Positions 60,883 to 64,000 of a stretch of DNA of 64,000 nucleotides are shown here, one piece after another. The translations under genes and the position numbers were made by a program. The stretch is from Mesostigma viride. Its lineage: Eukaryota > Streptophyta > Mesostigmatophyceae > Mesostigmatales > Mesostigmataceae. A model generated the notes under the pieces. The model was not told the DNA's origin and made no database searches. It saw only the letters and a list, made by a program, of their open reading frames with translations. Numbering within the stretch: the stretch's first letter is position 1; each line of letters begins with the position of its first letter. The DNA is taken from NCBI GenBank assembly GCA_009746045.1, contig RPFO01000079.1:52501-116500 (forward strand). Reading direction: 5' to 3'.

Positions 60883-61251
60883 TCAATGATCAGCAGCCTT
60901 GCCCTTGCCCTTGTCCTGGGATGGACCAGCCTTGTCCTTGCTGCCACCCTGAGCTGGCTTGCTCTGACCTTCCTGCCTCAGGTACGAGGGACACTCATTC
61001 CTGAAGTGACCCTTCCCCTGGCAGAAATAACATTCCACCTGACTGATGTCCCGTGAGGTCCCACTGCTGGGCCCAGCCTTGGGAGGACCACCCACCCTCT
61101 TGAAGTCAAACTGGGACTGTGGATGTCCCGACTTCGGCGGGGTCCCCCGTCCAGCCCTTCTGTCACGCCCCCTCCTGGACCTTCCTCGACCCCTTGAAGA
61201 GGTCTCAGGCCCTCTCGAGGGCGCTGGGCCCCCGTGGCCCGATCCCCTCAT
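60883..61251 (-). CDS. Gag C-terminus with CCHC zinc knuckle
   Basis: RG-rich region (SRGRGRSRRGRDRRAGRG), then CYFCQGKGHFRNEC, an exact CX2CX4HX4C retroviral-type knuckle that binds RNA, then a Lys/Gly-rich tail. It ends at TGA in frame with Pol. Joined to the previous Gag frame by a frame change near 61255-61280. Confidence 0.85.
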   Translation of the reverse strand: MRGSGHGGPAPSRGPETSSRGRGRSRRGRDRRAGRGTPPKSGHPQSQFDFKRVGGPPKAGPSSGTSRDISQVECYFCQGKGHFRNECPSYLRQEGQSKPAQGGSKDKAGPSQDKGKGKAADH

Positions 61252-62061
61252 GGACTTAACCGTGGGTTCAGTGGCCTCCTCATCTGACGAGGGCGCTTAC
61301 CACCCACGTACTTGCCGCTGAAACACTCATACAACTGGTCCGTCATGGCTGCCCAGCCATGGACCTGTCGCATGTGGATGGTCACATTATCCATGGTGAC
61401 CGGATCCAGCTGCAGCGACTTGAGAAAGTCGCCCATGGCCATCCGATCTGCGACGAAGAAGCCCTTGGCCATGGCGTCCTCCCTCAGCTTGACGAAGTCT
61501 TCAAAGGCGTGGACCACTAGCTGCCCCTTGATGGGCTTGTAGTCCAGGTATTCTTGCTTCAGGTGGGACCCATCTATGGTCCTCTTGTCACTCAGGAACA
61601 CCTGAGTCGCGTCATAAACGCCGCCAGGTGTCCCCCGCCGCGTGTCGCTCCCGAACAAACTTGAACAGCCGCCTCGCCGACTGCCTTATGTAGGCACTAG
61701 ACGCCAGGATGCGAAGCTTGTCACCGGTGTATATCTCCGTGTACAAGTTCATGTCCTCTAACATCCTCTCAGCATCCCGGGGCTGCCAATTGTCCTTGAT
61801 GGACTGAAACTGGCCTAGCACCGCGTACCCCTCAGCCACGGTCGGTCGCTTAGGCGCCGCTTGATCTGCGGCTGGCGCGTTCTGACCGCCCTGCGATCCT
61901 TGGCTCTGATTATCTGGCACCTCAGCCTGGTCTCCCAGCGCCTGGCCGTCCCCGCGTCCATCGCGTCCACCGCGTCCATCGCGTCCATCTCGTCCATCCA
62001 GCCCAGCGCCGCGCCGCGCAAGCCCATAAAGCCCGCTTGTTGGTATAGCTCCATCATCCAT
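61252..62061 (-). CDS. Gag capsid-like region, frameshift near 61640
   Basis: The start is ATG at 62061 (MDDGAIPTSGLYG), followed by Gly-Arg-Asp repeats and then a helical capsid-like stretch: VLGQFQSIKDNWQPRDAERM, LRILASSAYIRQSARRLFKF. The frame changes between 61612 and 61658 and continues with YDATQVFLSDKRTIDGSHL, DYKPIKGQLVVHAFEDFVKL, MAMGDFLKSLQLDPVTMDNV and MTDQLYECFSGKYVGG. The last two blocks resemble copia Gag (UBN2-type) motifs. The frameshift may be a sequence error, since Pol is intact. Confidence 0.7.
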
Positions 62062-62163
62062 GATGGCCTCTGTTCAGATCTGCTACAGCCAGCCAAGTGG
62101 CCAAGCAGCAATTAAAGCAATATAAGCTACTGAACAAGAAAGGAAAGTGCCAAGTGTTACCAC

Positions 62164-63080
62164 TCAGGCAAGACCACCACGGCTGGCCCCAGGCGCGTCC
62201 TGGTTCTCCTTGTCGCTGTCGTCGTCGCTGTCGCTCACCACAATCAGCTCTGGCACCCTGCTACCCGCTGCGCCGTCGTCGACCCGCTGTCGGCCCGCGA
62301 TGACTGAATCGTCACCGTTGGTATAGTAGACAGGTGACAACCCGTCGTTGGCACCCCGCGGATTGTATCTTGGCACCTCGTGGTCGCCAAGTGCCTCGTC
62401 GCCTAGCCCAGCGACGCCCCCTGCTCCCACCTCAAGGTCACTATCGTACCCAAGAGGTGCAAACTCTTCCCAACGCGTCACACGAACGCGAAGGGGGGGG
62501 CAGTTCCTGAAAAGGAACCCTTGCTCGCTCCGGAAACCTGCCGACTCTTGCCGCGCGCTGTCCTCCGGTGATGGCTTCCGCTGTCGCCCCGACCTCTGCA
62601 AGCCGCCTGTATGCTCCGCTCCGCGTCGTTCACGCCTAACTGGTCCCGCTGCAACACCCTCGTCGCCGATGCGCCTGCGAAAGTACGTGGTACACCCGCA
62701 CCCGCTGCTGTCGGCACAAACTCGTGTCGCACTGCGCCAGCTGCCTCCGCAACCTCGCCTCGCCTTGCCGCCAACTCCGTCCGCACTCGCTCAGCTACTG
62801 CTGTAATCACCGTCTGGATGCCGACCAAACCGTGAAGCTCCTGCTCGAGGTCGTCGATGCTCCGGTGCTCCGGAATGACGATGGTTTGTACGTGCCGCAG
62901 AATTCGCTCCCAATCTTCGACCTGGTCGTCGACGAATTGCACGAAGCTGCGATTAACAGGCGGACGATCTGCAAGCAATAAAGATAGATCCCGAACGACA
63001 CGACGCAATTCAGGCGAAATCGAACCCCCAGCAGACTGCCGAAACCGGAAATCCTGCTGCCGTTGTTCTTCCTGCACCAT
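62164..63080 (-). CDS. Extra ORF between 5' LTR and gag, unknown function
   Basis: Frame 62478-63080 encodes a helical, possibly coiled-coil protein (RRVVRDLSLLLADRPPVNRS, VEDWERILRHVQTIVIPEHR, VITAVAERVRTELAARRGEV). It overlaps frame 62164-62601 (FRNCPPLRVRVTRWEEFAPL, an acidic VVSDSDDDSDKENQ). One frameshift near 62490-62600, close to a G8 run, would join them into about 300 residues. It is not recognised as Gag and may be an accessory or N-terminal Gag extension. Confidence 0.5.
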
Positions 63081-63173
63081 TCACCACCGGACGAGCTCCT
63101 CGCGTCGTCAACGCTGCACACCGCAACCGGCAACGACCCTCCTGGCCGTTCCGCTGAGACTGGTTGTAATTTG

Positions 63174-63870
63174 AGTTAACGTTCTTAGCAAACGCAATGT
63201 GAAGGATATGGTTGCAATGCAGCAATGTGTGAATATGGTTGGAAACGGAGCTTTGTTAAAATTGGATAATGTTACAGCGCTCACACACTTGAGGCTTGTA
63301 CACGCGCTTGCCAAGTCAAGGCACAACACGTGAGGCGGGCTCGCAAGAGATGCCCAATTGGCACTGGCCTATTGTTTATATACTTGTGCACTGTGCTTGC
63401 TAGTCCTGAGCAGCCTAGGAGGCCTGCTCAGTAATAACACCCCGGTACAGTATTCACTACCTGTACAGCGCCCAGTTCCTATACAGTAGGTCTGCCATAC
63501 AGGCACAGTGACCACAGAGTACAGTCACCACAGTGATTATTGCATCTGCACCTAGAAGTCCAGGACTAAGCCTGCGGTACCAACAGACCACAGGTTAAGG
63601 TTCCTATTTCCTGCGTACGACGTATTAACCCAATACCGTCGTAGGTACAGCACCTAATTCCTGTCAGCCCAGGAATTACTGTCGACCCCATATGTCGTCG
63701 GCAAATATTCACGTCCGACTTAGAAGAACAGCCGGCTCGCGCTCGCGCGCGACCGGGAAGTCGGAACGCCATAACTTTCTTGATACTTGTCGGAATGAAC
63801 TCGTTCCGGTGCCGCTGGAATCGCAGAGATATGCCGAATCAGGATCACGCCAATGCGCTTGGCGTTAACT
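63174..63870 (-). repeat. Copia element 5' LTR
   Basis: This should hold the promoter. It has a CG-rich palindromic stretch (GCTCGCGCTCGCGCGCGACC, about 63735-63754). Right target duplication GGCCC follows. No TGG-type primer site is adjacent. Confidence 0.9.
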
Positions 63871-63875
63871 GGCCC

Positions 63876-64000
63876 CCCCCCTCCCCCCTCAGCCAGCCAT
63901 GATGCGCCCCCCCGCCCCCCCGCCCCCCCGCGAAAAGGCGTGCCGGCGCAAAGGACAGGCGTCGACCACGAGGACCCCTGAAAAAGACCGGAAAAGTACG
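63876..64000. repeat. GC-rich repeat, right flank of the copia element
   Basis: C-runs and CAGCCATGATGCGCC ... GACCGGAAAAGTACG repeat the left flank at 55750-55787. Confidence 0.5.

Larger units (their letters stand above)
55847..63870 (-). mobile_element. Copia-like LTR retrotransposon
   Basis: LTRs of 698 and 697 bp begin AGTTAACG and end CGTTAACT. GGCCC duplicates at 55842-55846 and 63871-63875. About seven differences between LTRs imply a recent insertion. Coding is on the minus strand: an extra ORF, gag, zinc knuckle, then integrase, protease, RT and RNase H in that order. Confidence 0.9.

Overview
ORGANISM. This is eukaryotic nuclear DNA. It is dominated by non-LTR and LTR retrotransposons, has no operon-like gene packing, and contains one long intronless-looking host gene of 1116 codons. 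GC-rich coding sequence lies between AT-rich spacers. Several families resemble types known from chlorophyte algae: APE-type LINEs with an RTE-like C-terminus, RLE-type LINEs and an Osser/copia-like LTR element. A chlorophyte green alga is my best guess, at moderate to low confidence. I saw no rRNA or intact tRNA gene.

LAYOUT. (1) 1-7.2 kb: an ORF1-only non-LTR element (family A, copy A1), then a minus-strand RTE-like LINE (family R, copy R2). R2 carries a 430-bp (GGGT)n expansion in its 3' UTR and two insertions of an RLE-type LINE. A fragment of a third LINE (family B) follows. (2) 7.6-13.8 kb: a near-complete R element (R1, 8148-13468) inserted in the 3' part of another A copy. (3) 13.8-17 kb: spacer with a 190-bp degenerate satellite, a tRNA-like SINE candidate and a deleted A copy. 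(4) 17.0-27.5 kb: a four-level nest. A3 (13-bp TSD) contains a small LTR element (5-bp TSD). That contains an R fragment (13-bp TSD), which contains a solo LTR (5-bp TSD). A3 also contains a B LINE (14-bp TSD), which holds a 28-nt RLE micro-insertion. (5) 27.96-31.3 kb: the one convincing host gene, an HTTM / vitamin-K-dependent-carboxylase-like membrane protein. (6) 31.3-40.1 kb: a duplicated segment, a second SINE candidate, microsatellites, a non-autonomous hAT-like element inside A2, and a LINE fragment (family C). (7) 40.4-52.8 kb: three RLE-type LINEs inserted into one (TA)n site. The last is a near-full-length minus-strand element with PHD finger, RING-H2 finger, zinc fingers, RT, CCHC knuckle and restriction-like endonuclease. 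It is preceded by 14.4 almost identical 170-bp monomers. (8) 53.7-55.8 kb: a 9-bp minisatellite, the inverted partner of the 32-kb duplication, and GC-rich repeats. (9) 55.85-63.87 kb: a young copia-like LTR retrotransposon with 5-bp TSD and about 99% identical LTRs. Its protease-like domain lies between integrase and RT.

HOW THE PARTS FIT. The window is an insertion graveyard whose order can be read from target-site duplications. The ORF1-only A elements lack EN/RT but share with the autonomous R family a short 3' stem-loop (CTCC-CAAC-GGAG type) and similar 5' leaders. This suggests they are mobilised by R-type machinery, like mammalian HAL1 or SINE/LINE pairs. The RLE family targets TA-repeat sites and appears to use a tandem-monomer 5' leader. 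Most LINE ORFs carry frameshifts, many in C or G homopolymers. Some may be sequencing errors, so pseudogene calls are provisional.
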